Assembly: GCA_022969175.1 (NCBI GenBank)
Contig: JALJPB010000026.1
Span: 1-51,576 of the forward strand
Source: Colwellia sp.
GTDB taxonomy: Bacteria > Pseudomonadota > Gammaproteobacteria > Enterobacterales > Alteromonadaceae
DNA length: 51,576 nucleotides
Reading direction: 5' to 3'
Shown here: positions 37,118 to 44,951 of the stretch, one piece after another
Numbering within the stretch: position 1 is the stretch's first letter
Layout: every line of letters begins with the position of its first letter
Notes under the pieces: generated by a model
What the model was told of the DNA's origin: nothing
Database searches by the model: none
The model's input: only the letters and a program-made list of their open reading frames with translations
Translations under genes and position numbers: made by a program

Positions 37118-37807
37118 CTAAATTACTTTATTAAATAATAAACCCTTACGAGATTCTTCATCTTTTTTGTTGATGATTGTAGCTTGTAAAAGAGTGTTTA
37201 TTTGTTGCTGCTCTGCGGTTGTTTTTGCAAAGTCTGTATCTTCAATTCTAGATCGTGAAGCGCTAACATTAATAACAGAGGTTTCATAGGTTGAAACTTG
37301 GCTTTCAAGGGCATTACTTTCTGCTCCAAGCGCTGAATTGGAATCATTAATGGTTTTAAATGCATCTTCAATAGCGGTCTGAGTCGCAACAGGATCGCTT
37401 GCATCTAGACCCGTTAAAAAGTTGGGAGTGCCAAATACTTCTTCTGCTAGGGTATTAATTTCTTCAGTTAACTGATCAAACTCACCTTGGATAGCATCAG
37501 GATCGCTCAATGAACTGCCTGACTGAACGGATAATACATTGGCTCGTTGTAAGCTTTCATCAATTGAAGATAATTGAGCACCTTGTACGTTATTAACATT
37601 TACATCATCTTGCGCATTAAAACTAAGTTGAGAATAGCCATTGATTTGTGATGTTAGCCTACTGGCTATTTGAAGACCTGCTGCATCATCAGCGGCACTA
37701 TTAATACGCTTTCCTGAGGCTATTTTTTCATCTTGCTCTTCACGTTTCTTGGTGAGTTGATCGATAAGGCTTAACGAGCTTGAAGGTTGATTAATTGAAA
37801 TGGCCAT
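37118..37807 (-). CDS. Short orphan flagellin
   Basis: 229 residues, well below the usual 270-500. The N-terminal D0/D1 region (KIASGKRINSAADDAAGLQI, ASRLTSQINGYSQLSFNAQD, then SLQRANVLSVQSGS) and the C-terminal D1/D0 region (SRSRIEDTDFAKTTAEQQQ) are clear. The centre is short, with no D2/D3 domains. The ends are unusual: no NTN start motif, and the tail is GLLFNKVI. I start at MAISINQPSS (37807) because AAGGT lies 8 bases upstream. No other flagellar gene is in the window. It could be a minor filament protein or one with another export role. Confidence 0.85.
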   Translation of the reverse strand: MAISINQPSSSLSLIDQLTKKREEQDEKIASGKRINSAADDAAGLQIASRLTSQINGYSQLSFNAQDDVNVNNVQGAQLSSIDESLQRANVLSVQSGSSLSDPDAIQGEFDQLTEEINTLAEEVFGTPNFLTGLDASDPVATQTAIEDAFKTINDSNSALGAESNALESQVSTYETSVINVSASRSRIEDTDFAKTTAEQQQINTLLQATIINKKDEESRKGLLFNKVI

Positions 37808-37848
37808 AATGCTACCTTGAAAAATTGAAGTTTCTTTACAATTGACTG

Positions 37849-37857
37849 AGTATAGCA
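37849..37857 (-). promoter_or_regulatory. Extended -10 promoter of the orphan flagellin
   Basis: On the minus strand TGCTATACT is an extended -10 (TG-N-TATACT), 42 bases before the flagellin start. No good -35 lies at the usual spacing and there is no sigma-28 motif, so housekeeping control is likelier than flagellar control. Confidence 0.55.
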
Positions 37858-37975
37858 AAAAAACACCTTTTACGGTTAAAAAATAACCAGAGAAAGAGTC
37901 TGCATTAGAAAATGTCTATAAGTAACAGGTATGTGCTTATAAAATTTAGATTGAGTTTTGGGAATTTATTGAGCT

Positions 37976-38104
37976 TTAGCTATCTTGCTGAATATGTTTT
38001 ATAAAATAATAAATATAAAAGGCACCGATACCAAACAGCATAACAAGACCAATTGCTGAATAAAATACGATAGGATCATTAAATAACATTTCAAAGAATT
38101 TCAT
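37976..38104 (-). CDS. Small membrane protein, DUF3149-like (42 residues)
   Basis: My translation is MKFFEMLFNDPIVFYSAIGL followed by VMLFGIGAFYIYYFIKHIQQ and DS. A short amphipathic start with NDP, one transmembrane helix (about 12-34) and a charged tail match the plan of DUF3149 microproteins. An AAGGT ribosome site lies 9 bases before the ATG and falls inside the 3' arm of a 15-bp inverted repeat. It follows the Sel1-repeat gene by 72 bases on the same strand. Function unknown; it is short enough to be missed by gene finders. Confidence 0.75.
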   Translation of the reverse strand: MKFFEMLFNDPIVFYSAIGLVMLFGIGAFYIYYFIKHIQQDS

Positions 38105-38111
38105 AACTTAG

Positions 38112-38153
38112 ACCTTAATTATAATTAATTATATAAACAATTATAATTAAGGT
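38112..38153 (-). promoter_or_regulatory. 15-bp AT-rich inverted repeat over the DUF3149 ribosome site
   Basis: ACCTTAATTATAATT (38112-38126) and AATTATAATTAAGGT (38139-38153) pair perfectly with a 12-base loop. On the minus-strand transcript the 3' arm ends in AAGGT, the ribosome binding site of the microprotein. There is no T tract after the stem, so it is not a terminator. Either an RNA hairpin hides the site, or it is a DNA operator. Confidence 0.7.
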
Positions 38154-38176
38154 TTGGATATAGACTGTGACTTAGA

Positions 38177-38920
38177 TCAATAGAAGCGACTTTTGCTAGC
38201 CTTTCGTGCTTTTATTTCGGTTTGCTCAATGATTTTTAGATACATATCATCAGCTTTCAATCTTGCCGCGCTTACTTTTGCTTTAGTCATTTTATGTGCG
38301 TCCATATCTCGGCTTTTAGTGGCATCGGTATAGCCATTATATGAAGCGATAGTATTCCAAATAAAAGACTTCTCAATGCTCTTCTCAACGCCTTTACCTT
38401 CAAAGTACATTAAAGCTAAATTAAATTGCGCTAACGCATAATTTTGATCTGCTGCAGCTTGATACCATCGTGAAGCTTTTAAGTTATCTACTTTCATGCC
38501 AGAACCTTGAGAATACATAACAGCTAAATTAAATTGAGCGCTAGCAAGTCCTTTTGTTGCAGATTTTTCCATTAATTGAAATGCTGTGATTAAGTTTTTT
38601 TCTGTAGCCACGCCATTTGAATACATTAATGAGAGATCAAACTGTGCGTCTGAGTCATTTTGATCGGCGGCTAAAGTCAGAAGTTCAAACGCCTTATTGA
38701 TGTTTTTTACTGTACCTTGAGCGTTTTTATACATCATAGCCAGTTGATATTGGGCGGGTGAAAATCCATCCATGGCAAGTGGCTCAAATTGTGCCATAGC
38801 GGCTTTAAACTCACCGCGGTTGAGTTCATATAAGCCTAAGTCATAATCGTTTGCTAATGTGAAAGTACTAACACTGCAAGTTATTGTGAAAAGTAATGTT
38901 AATAAGAAATTCTTTCTCAT
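38177..38920 (-). CDS. Secreted Sel1-repeat protein
   Basis: 247 residues. The signal peptide runs to about TLA-NDYD. At least four Sel1-like repeats follow: PAQYQLAMMYKNAQGTVKN, DAQFDLSLMYSNGVATEKN, SAQFNLAVMYSQGSG and LAQFNLALMYFEGKGVEKS. A basic C-terminal helix ends KARKASKSRFY. Such periplasmic solenoids scaffold protein-protein contacts; the partner is unknown. AAGGG lies 6 bases before the ATG. Confidence 0.9.
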   Translation of the reverse strand: MRKNFLLTLLFTITCSVSTFTLANDYDLGLYELNRGEFKAAMAQFEPLAMDGFSPAQYQLAMMYKNAQGTVKNINKAFELLTLAADQNDSDAQFDLSLMYSNGVATEKNLITAFQLMEKSATKGLASAQFNLAVMYSQGSGMKVDNLKASRWYQAAADQNYALAQFNLALMYFEGKGVEKSIEKSFIWNTIASYNGYTDATKSRDMDAHKMTKAKVSAARLKADDMYLKIIEQTEIKARKASKSRFY

Positions 38921-38960
38921 GGTAAGCCCTTATCTTGTAAAAGAGTATGTATAAATAGAT

Positions 38961-38998
38961 AAATAATCTCGCTAACCTTTAGTGTAGCAAGATTATTT
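38961..38998 (-). terminator. Hairpin terminator after yheS
   Basis: AAATAATCTCGCTA (38961-38974) pairs with TAGCAAGATTATTT (38985-38998). The one imperfect position is a C/A mismatch on the plus strand but a G-U pair in the minus-strand RNA, which favours action on the yheS transcript. It lies 30 bases after the yheS stop and is followed by a moderately T-rich tail. Confidence 0.65.
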
Positions 38999-39027
38999 AT
39001 TTTAGGTAGTAGATAGTTATTATTCTG

Positions 39028-40926
39028 TTAAATATCAGACATTATCTCTTCAATTTGTTCTTCAAATTCAAGCCAATGCATCTCACTTTCTTCAATGTCC
39101 TGTTTCAGTTGAGCTTGTTGTTTAATTAAACCAGTGAGTTTTCTTTTATGCTCACTCTGATAAATATCGCTATCAGCTAGTGAGGCTTCAATTTGGCTTA
39201 GTTGTTCTTGCCACTGATGTAGTTGTTTTTCTAATTTATCTGCTTGTTTACGAAGTGGAGCGGCCTTTTTTCTCAATTCGGCTTGCTCTCTTCGTAATTG
39301 CTTTTTATCGACTGTATTCTCATTAACGTTTTTAGCACCTTTGCTAATTTGCTTTTTCTCGTCAATAAGCCACTGTTGATAATCATCAATATCGCCACTA
39401 AATTCTGTAACTTTCCCATTAGCGACCAGATAAAATTCATCGACACATGATTCGAGTAAAAACCTATCATGGGCAATTAAGATTATAGCGCCTTCAAAAT
39501 CTTGTAGGGCAAAAACTAATGCTTGACGCATCTCTAAATCTAAATGGTTGGTCGGTTCATCTAAAAGTAATAGTTGTGGCTTCTCTTGAACAATAAGCGC
39601 TAAGACTAAACGCGCTTTTTCTCCACCAGACATAGTATCAATAGGCGATAAGGCTTGGTCGCCACTAAAGCCAAAACGACCTAAAAATGAACGCGCTTGC
39701 AATTCTGTTATCTCAGGCTTTGCACGTACAATATGTTCTATAGGGCTGCTTGTTTTATGTAACTGCTCTAATTGGTGTTGAGAAAAATAGCCTACTTTAA
39801 GTTCTTGGGCGCAATATCGCTCACCTGCTTGCAGTGCTAATTCGCCAGCAAGCGATTTTATCAATGTTGATTTACCCGCGCCATTTCGCCCTAATAAACC
39901 AATTCGGCTGCCAGGCACTAAAGTTAACCCGACATTATTTAAAATAATGTCTTCAGGGCTATAACCACAGGCACTTTCTTTTAATGCTAAGAGTGGGTAG
40001 GGCAAGGTTTCTGGTTGTTCGAAGCTAAAGGTAAACTGACTATCGACATGAGCTGGTGCTAAGTCAGGTAACTTTTCTAAACGCTTTAAACGGCTTTGTG
40101 CTTGTTTCGCTTTACTTGCTTTAGCGCGAAAACGATCAACAAATGCGGTTAAGTGAGCAGCTTCTTTAATTTGTTTTTGATATTGAGCATCTTGTTGAGC
40201 GAGATGTTCTGCACGTTGTCGTTCAAATGCGGTGTAATTGCCACTGTATAGTTTTGCTTTTTGATGTTCTATATGGAGTATTTGACCGATAACTGTATCG
40301 AGGAAGTCACGATCATGTGAAATTAATACCAGTGTACCAGTAAAGCGCTTTAGCCACCGTTGTAACCAAATAACTGCATCAAGATCTAAATGGTTAGTAG
40401 GCTCATCGAGTAATAATAAGTCTGCCCGGCTGATCAACGCTTGAGCTAGGTTGAGTCGCATTCTCCAGCCGCCAGAAAAGTCTTTAACGGCATTGCTCAA
40501 TTGTGGTTGTAAAAAGCCTAAACCATGTAATAACTCACCCGCTCTTGCTGGTAAACTGTAACCATTAACCGTATCAATTTTATTGATTATAATCGCTTCT
40601 AAATTACCGTCGTTTGCAACCCTTGCTTGCTCTAATTCTCGCTCTAGTTGGCGAAATTCTTTATCGCCATCCATAACATAATCTAAAGCTGTTTGCTCTA
40701 ATGCTGGTGTTTCTTGCCTTACTGTGGCAATAGTCCAGCTTGCAGGCATAGAAAGATTACCCATATCTGGATGTATCTCACCGAGCAAGGCAGCAAAAAG
40801 TGAAGACTTACCACAGCCGTTTGCACCGACTAAACCAACTTTGTGATTTGGATGAATAGTGAAGCTAGATGACTTTATGAGGTTTTTTGCCCCTCTATCT
40901 AGGCTTAATTCGCTGGCAGTAATCAA
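39028..40926 (-). CDS. yheS: ABC-F ATPase YheS
   Basis: 632 residues (E. coli 637). It has two ABC domains: Walker A VGANGCGKSSL and LGRNGAGKSTL, signatures DFSGGWRMRLNLAQ and MSGGEKARLVLAL, and Walker B LLLLDEPTNHLDL twice. A linker and a C-terminal coiled coil (about 545-620) complete it, without transmembrane segments. ABC-F proteins act on the ribosome E site. The start is TTG at 40926 with GAGG 8 bases upstream; the family alignment (ITASELSLDRGAKNLIKSSS) supports it. It diverges from yheV across 168 bases. Confidence 0.95.
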   Translation of the reverse strand: MITASELSLDRGAKNLIKSSSFTIHPNHKVGLVGANGCGKSSLFAALLGEIHPDMGNLSMPASWTIATVRQETPALEQTALDYVMDGDKEFRQLERELEQARVANDGNLEAIIINKIDTVNGYSLPARAGELLHGLGFLQPQLSNAVKDFSGGWRMRLNLAQALISRADLLLLDEPTNHLDLDAVIWLQRWLKRFTGTLVLISHDRDFLDTVIGQILHIEHQKAKLYSGNYTAFERQRAEHLAQQDAQYQKQIKEAAHLTAFVDRFRAKASKAKQAQSRLKRLEKLPDLAPAHVDSQFTFSFEQPETLPYPLLALKESACGYSPEDIILNNVGLTLVPGSRIGLLGRNGAGKSTLIKSLAGELALQAGERYCAQELKVGYFSQHQLEQLHKTSSPIEHIVRAKPEITELQARSFLGRFGFSGDQALSPIDTMSGGEKARLVLALIVQEKPQLLLLDEPTNHLDLEMRQALVFALQDFEGAIILIAHDRFLLESCVDEFYLVANGKVTEFSGDIDDYQQWLIDEKKQISKGAKNVNENTVDKKQLRREQAELRKKAAPLRKQADKLEKQLHQWQEQLSQIEASLADSDIYQSEHKRKLTGLIKQQAQLKQDIEESEMHWLEFEEQIEEIMSDI

Positions 40927-41094
40927 TCGGTAATCCTCTATTATTCTGGGTATAAATGAATTTTTCTGGGTATTAATTAATATTTATTTCATATCAAATT
41001 AAGCATAAATATAAATGCTTGCACATTGTCTCTTTTCCTACGGGGTTACTTCAAGGTAAAATAGTAAAAATTATTTAATAATTAGAAGTTTCTT

Positions 41095-41298
41095 GTGAAT
41101 AGTAAACAAAAAAAACGTTTTATAGCTGGTGCGATATGTCCAAAATGTAAAGCTATGGACACTATGGCATTAACTAAAGAAAACGACGTCGAGAAAGTTA
41201 CTTGTGTCAGTTGTGGCGAGCAAATGAGTCAACCAGAAGCTCATGTGGAAAAAGCGGTTCGTCAGCATGAGCAAGTTATCGGTGTTTTTAAGCAATAG
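41095..41298 (+). CDS. yheV: YheV-family zinc-ribbon protein
   Basis: 67 residues starting at GTG (GAAG 8 bases upstream). KKRFIAGAICPKCKAMDTMA, VTCVSCGEQM and EQVIGVF are the YheV signatures, with a CxxC...CxxC metal site. Function unknown. It lies opposite yheS, near its place in E. coli, though the kefB-kefG genes found between them there are absent. Confidence 0.93.
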   Translation: MNSKQKKRFIAGAICPKCKAMDTMALTKENDVEKVTCVSCGEQMSQPEAHVEKAVRQHEQVIGVFKQ

Positions 41299-41349
41299 TA
41301 GTTACTAGAGTGTTTAAATTAAGAAATCGTCATAAACTCTTAACAGAGA

Positions 41350-41604
41350 TTAAAAATGAGGAGGTGGTGGCTCAATTTCTTGCCCCGCCTCTGGCGCAGC
41401 CGAGTTTGCTTCTTTAAGTCGAGTTGCCATTAATCGCAGTTGTCCTTTTAATTCGGCAATTTTTTCTTGGTGGATAGCAAGTTCTTCACTTAGCTGCTCA
41501 ATAACGTCATCTTGAAATACATTGCGAGACTCTAAAGCATCAAGTCGTTGAACTAGCATATCTGATAAGTTGTCTTGTTCGTCGTTTACTGGGGTATTTG
41601 CCAT
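41350..41604 (-). CDS. slyX: SlyX protein
   Basis: 84 residues. A coiled coil (about 15-62, RLDALESRNVFQDDVIEQLS) is followed by the characteristic proline tail EPPPPHF. Function unknown. It starts inside the end of the WD40 gene (19-base overlap), so it is co-transcribed and probably coupled. In E. coli slyX is divergent from fkpA; here the WD40 lipoprotein gene lies between them. Confidence 0.93.
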   Translation of the reverse strand: MANTPVNDEQDNLSDMLVQRLDALESRNVFQDDVIEQLSEELAIHQEKIAELKGQLRLMATRLKEANSAAPEAGQEIEPPPPHF

Positions 41605-42569
41605 AATTCAGCATATCCTGAAGAGCTTTCTGTTAATATTCTGCCATTATCGCCAAAAGCGACACTATAAACAACTGCACCGGTAGGTCGATTTGCTTCT
41701 TTAGGTGAAACTTTCCAGTGACTGAGACGTTTTCCAGTAGCTACTTCCCATACGCTTACCTTTCTATTAGCTGCGCCAGTTAACATAGTTTTACCATCTT
41801 TAGAAAATCTAATTGAACTGAATATTTCTTGCCGTTTGGTACCTTTTAAATCACTTATTAACTTTCCTGTTTTTAAGTCCCAAATATGCGCTCCGTTCAT
41901 GCTATCTCCTGAAAAAGCATAACGCCCGTATGCATCAAGAGCTACTTTGGAAACACGGCTAGGGTGATTAAACTTATAAATAACTTGACCGGAAACTGTG
42001 TCCCAAACATAGGCAATGAAATCATTACCACCAGATATAGCTATACGGCCATTAGGTAACATATCGACAGAATTTATTTTTTCACTATGACCTAAAAATT
42101 CGAGTCGACGGCCATTAGCCATAGTTACATGTACTACGTCACCATTGGCTTTGCCGATAAGTAAGTAATCACCATAGTTGCTAATGGCAATATCACGAAT
42201 GTTAGAATTTCTTACCTGCCAATACCCTTGAGATTGCCCTGTTTCAATGTCCCATAAGGCAAAGTTGGTTCTATTGGCTGACATAACATGACTATTGTTA
42301 TTACTTATAGCTAAAGCAAGGGTGATGTTGTCACTGCTTTGTAGTTGTTGAGACCACTGATATTTTAAGGCGTTTGTATTTAAATCCCACAAGCTTATGC
42401 CGTGATGAATTGAAGAAACCACACTGAAATTTCCATCATTCGAAATACTACCGGCATAAGCGCCTTCAACCGCATGTTGCCAACGTTCAATTGGGCGGTT
42501 TGACGATGGTTGGCAGGCACTGATAATTAAGGAAAAAACGATCAAAACAATGCTCTGCTTGGTATTCAT
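41586..42569 (-). CDS. WD40-repeat lipoprotein
   Basis: 327 residues. The signal peptide has lipobox ISAC (MNTKQSIVLIVFSLIISAC). About seven WD40 blades follow, for instance SNDGNFSVVSSIHHGISLWD, INSVDMLPNGRIAISGGNDF and GKTMLTGAANRKVSVWEVAT. The propeller should sit in the periplasm tethered to a membrane. The frame extends 17 codons upstream without a signal peptide, so I start at 42569. Function unknown; the fixed place beside slyX and fkpA suggests an envelope role. Confidence 0.88.
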   Translation of the reverse strand: MNTKQSIVLIVFSLIISACQPSSNRPIERWQHAVEGAYAGSISNDGNFSVVSSIHHGISLWDLNTNALKYQWSQQLQSSDNITLALAISNNNSHVMSANRTNFALWDIETGQSQGYWQVRNSNIRDIAISNYGDYLLIGKANGDVVHVTMANGRRLEFLGHSEKINSVDMLPNGRIAISGGNDFIAYVWDTVSGQVIYKFNHPSRVSKVALDAYGRYAFSGDSMNGAHIWDLKTGKLISDLKGTKRQEIFSSIRFSKDGKTMLTGAANRKVSVWEVATGKRLSHWKVSPKEANRPTGAVVYSVAFGDNGRILTESSSGYAELWQIPQ

Positions 42570-42646
42570 AATGTAGCTATTACGTTTTAACAAAATATAA
42601 AGTCTTTTTTCTTGCCCCATTTATCGTTAGTATAAGGCGTTTTTAA

Positions 42647-42675
42647 TTTTATACCCAAGTAGTTTGGTTATAAAA
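42647..42675. repeat. TATACC-type inverted repeat
   Basis: TTTTATACCCAA (42647-42658) pairs with the arm ending at 42675 (TTGGTTATAAAA), with one mismatch and a 4-5 base loop. It lies between the WD40 and fkpA starts and resembles the outer stem of the pckA leader hairpin (TATACC). Confidence 0.5.
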
Positions 42676-42682
42676 ATCTTAA

Positions 42683-42688
42683 TATAAT
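42683..42688 (+). promoter_or_regulatory. Candidate -10 of fkpA
   Basis: Consensus TATAAT 52 bases before the fkpA start. No clear -35 lies 16-18 bases upstream, so the promoter is only a candidate. Confidence 0.4.
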
Positions 42689-42739
42689 TTCAACTAGGTT
42701 TGGGGAATTCTCCAACTGTGTTAATAAATGGAGAATAAA

Positions 42740-43648
42740 ATGAAATTTTTCAAGCCGACTTTAGTCGCTATCGCACTCGTTTCAGTTTTAGGTTGTAACG
42801 AACAAGCTAAACAAGAAGTAGTTAAAGCCCCAGTTTTAGATACTGAAATTCAAAAGCAAGCCTATGGTCTAGGTGCTTCTATCGGCATGTATATGCAGCG
42901 TAATTTAGAACAGCAAAGTAAATTAGGTTTAGGTTTAGATAAAGATCTTATCGCTCAAGGTTTCTTAGACAGCATTGATGGCAAGTCATTAATGGAACAA
43001 GAAGAAATTCAAGCGTTATTAATGAGCCTTGATACACAAATGAAAACCAAGCAAGAAGAAATGATTGTTAAAGAATCTGAAGCCGCTATTGCTGAAGGTC
43101 AAAAATTCTTAGCAGAAAATGCTAAACGTGAAGGTGTTCAAGTAACGGCTTCCGGCATTCAATATGAAATAATTGTTGAAGCTGATGGTGAAAAACCACT
43201 AGGTACAGATACAGTTAAAGTGCATTATGTTGGCAACGTAATAAATGGTGAAGTATTCGAGAGCTCTATTAAGAATGGTGAGCCGGTAGTATTTCCATTA
43301 AACCGTGTAATTCGCGGTTGGACCGAAGGCGTTCAATTAATGTCTGTTGGTGCTAAATATAAATTTACTATACCTTCAGATCTAGCTTATGGACCAAATG
43401 GTAAACCACCATCAATTCCAGGTAACTCGGTATTACAGTTTGAAATTGAATTATTAGAAATTCAAAAAGCAGAGCCAGTTGTTCAATTAGGTGCAGTTCA
43501 ACAAGAAAAAGCAGTGACTATTCCTAAATTAGAACCAATGAAAGAAATAGCCGTGCAAGAAGCGGTTGAAACTAAGGCTGAAGTAGTTGAAGCTGCAGCA
43601 ATAGAAGAAAAAGTGGCTGAAGCAGCAGTAGAAGATGCTGTGCAATAA
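42740..43648 (+). CDS. fkpA: FKBP-type peptidyl-prolyl isomerase, FkpA-like lipoprotein
   Basis: 302 residues. The signal peptide has lipobox VLGC (Cys19), unlike soluble FkpA of E. coli. An N-terminal helical dimerisation domain (about 30-130, LGASIGMYMQRN) is followed by an FKBP domain (about 140-240, VHYVGNVINGEVFESSIKNG, VIRGWTEGVQLMSVGAKYKF, IPSDLAYGPNG). A 55-residue Ala/Glu/Val-rich tail (EVVEAAAIEEKVAEAAVEDA) follows the domain and is not usual. It catalyses prolyl isomerisation and acts as a chaperone on the periplasmic side. GGAG lies 6 bases before the ATG. Confidence 0.92.
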   Translation: MKFFKPTLVAIALVSVLGCNEQAKQEVVKAPVLDTEIQKQAYGLGASIGMYMQRNLEQQSKLGLGLDKDLIAQGFLDSIDGKSLMEQEEIQALLMSLDTQMKTKQEEMIVKESEAAIAEGQKFLAENAKREGVQVTASGIQYEIIVEADGEKPLGTDTVKVHYVGNVINGEVFESSIKNGEPVVFPLNRVIRGWTEGVQLMSVGAKYKFTIPSDLAYGPNGKPPSIPGNSVLQFEIELLEIQKAEPVVQLGAVQQEKAVTIPKLEPMKEIAVQEAVETKAEVVEAAAIEEKVAEAAVEDAVQ

Positions 43649-43666
43649 CAAGCATAACCTTTGATT

Positions 43667-43691
43667 AAAGCGAGCTTAGCTCGCTTTTTTT
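43667..43691 (+). terminator. Intrinsic terminator of fkpA
   Basis: AAAGCGAGC and GCTCGCTTT pair across TTA and run into a T7 tract, 18 bases after the fkpA stop. Confidence 0.93.
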
Positions 43692-43721
43692 ATATCACAA
43701 ATTTATGCATACAAGGGAATA

Positions 43722-44951
43722 ATGGAACAATTATTGATTATTGGTTATGTTTGGCCTGAGCCTAACTCTTCCGCTGCTGGCAGTAAAATGATGCAGCTTA
43801 TTGCGTTTTTTCAGCGTAAAAATTATCAAATAACGTTTGCAAGTCCAGCACAATTTTCTGATCATATGGCTGATCTAAAAGCTTTGGCGATAAATGTTGA
43901 GCCAATTGCACTTAACTGCGGATCTTTTGATGTCTTTATAAACAAATTAAAGCCGTCCGTGGTGCTTTTTGACCGTTTTATGATGGAAGAGCAGTTTGGC
44001 TGGCGGGTATCCGAGCAATGTCCACAAGCTATTCGCATCTTAGACAGCGAAGATTTATTTTGCCTACGCCATGCCCGTCACGATGCTTTTAAACAAAATA
44101 GAGAGCTATTAGATAGTGATTTGTTAACCTCTGAGTTGGCAAAACGTGAAGTGGCAGCCATATTTCGCTGCGATCTTTCATTAATCATTTCTCAAGTGGA
44201 AATTGAACTGCTACAACGCCTCTTTAAAGTTCCTGCCTATTTATTACATTACAGCCCGTTTATGTTTACAGAGTCAGAGCTTCACCTAGATAACCCAAAT
44301 TATCAGCAACGGCAGCACTTTATCTCAATTGGAAATTTTAGACATGCGCCTAATTGGGATGCAGTGTTATGGCTCAAACAGCAAGTTTGGCCATTAATAA
44401 GAGCAAAGTTACCAGAAGCACAATTATTGATTTATGGCGCATACCCCCCTCCTAAAGCAACAGCACTTCATGATGAAAAATCAGGTTTTTTAGTAAAAGG
44501 TTGGGTAGATAATGCTGAACAAGCAATGCAAACAGCAAGAGTTTGTTTAGCGCCATTACGTTTTGGTGCCGGCATTAAAGGTAAACTGGCGCAGGCAATG
44601 ATCTGTGGAACACCCTCAGTAACTACGGATATTGGTGCTGAGAGTATGCAAAGTCTACAACCATGGGGTGGTGCTATTGCCAACGACATTGAAACAATGG
44701 CTGAGAATGCTGTTGAATTATACCAAAACAGCACGTTGTGGCAGAAAGCAAGTACTAATGGTGTAACCAATGCTCAAACCATGTATCAACTTGATGAACA
44801 CTTTAGTAAATTTTCAATCATACTCACTAAACTTGAAGACAATTTAGTAACGCTCCGGCAACAAAATTTTATCGGCAGTATGCTCAATCACCACGCCCAT
44901 AAAAGTACTAAATATATGGCGCAGTGGATTGAAGCGAAAAACAAGCTATAA
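43722..44951 (+). CDS. Glycosyltransferase (GT4-like), stand-alone
   Basis: 409 residues. The N-terminal Rossmann half starts LLIIGYVWPEPNSSAAGSKM, then RILDSEDLFCLRHARHDAF. The C-terminal half has FISIGNFRHAPNWDAVLWLK and the donor site LAPLRFGAGIKGKLAQAMIC followed by GTPSVTTDIGAESM. It is related to group 1 transferases, but no other glycan genes are adjacent. Donor, acceptor and final glycan are unknown. It has its own AAGGG site after the fkpA terminator and overlaps the convergent nuclease gene by 6 bases. Confidence 0.8.
   Translation: MEQLLIIGYVWPEPNSSAAGSKMMQLIAFFQRKNYQITFASPAQFSDHMADLKALAINVEPIALNCGSFDVFINKLKPSVVLFDRFMMEEQFGWRVSEQCPQAIRILDSEDLFCLRHARHDAFKQNRELLDSDLLTSELAKREVAAIFRCDLSLIISQVEIELLQRLFKVPAYLLHYSPFMFTESELHLDNPNYQQRQHFISIGNFRHAPNWDAVLWLKQQVWPLIRAKLPEAQLLIYGAYPPPKATALHDEKSGFLVKGWVDNAEQAMQTARVCLAPLRFGAGIKGKLAQAMICGTPSVTTDIGAESMQSLQPWGGAIANDIETMAENAVELYQNSTLWQKASTNGVTNAQTMYQLDEHFSKFSIILTKLEDNLVTLRQQNFIGSMLNHHAHKSTKYMAQWIEAKNKL

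Noticed and set aside
37855..37867. GG...GC spacing like a sigma-54 promoter upstream of the flagellin
   Set aside because: There are 9 bases between GG and GC instead of 10, and the -24 element is poor; the extended -10 in the same place explains the region better.
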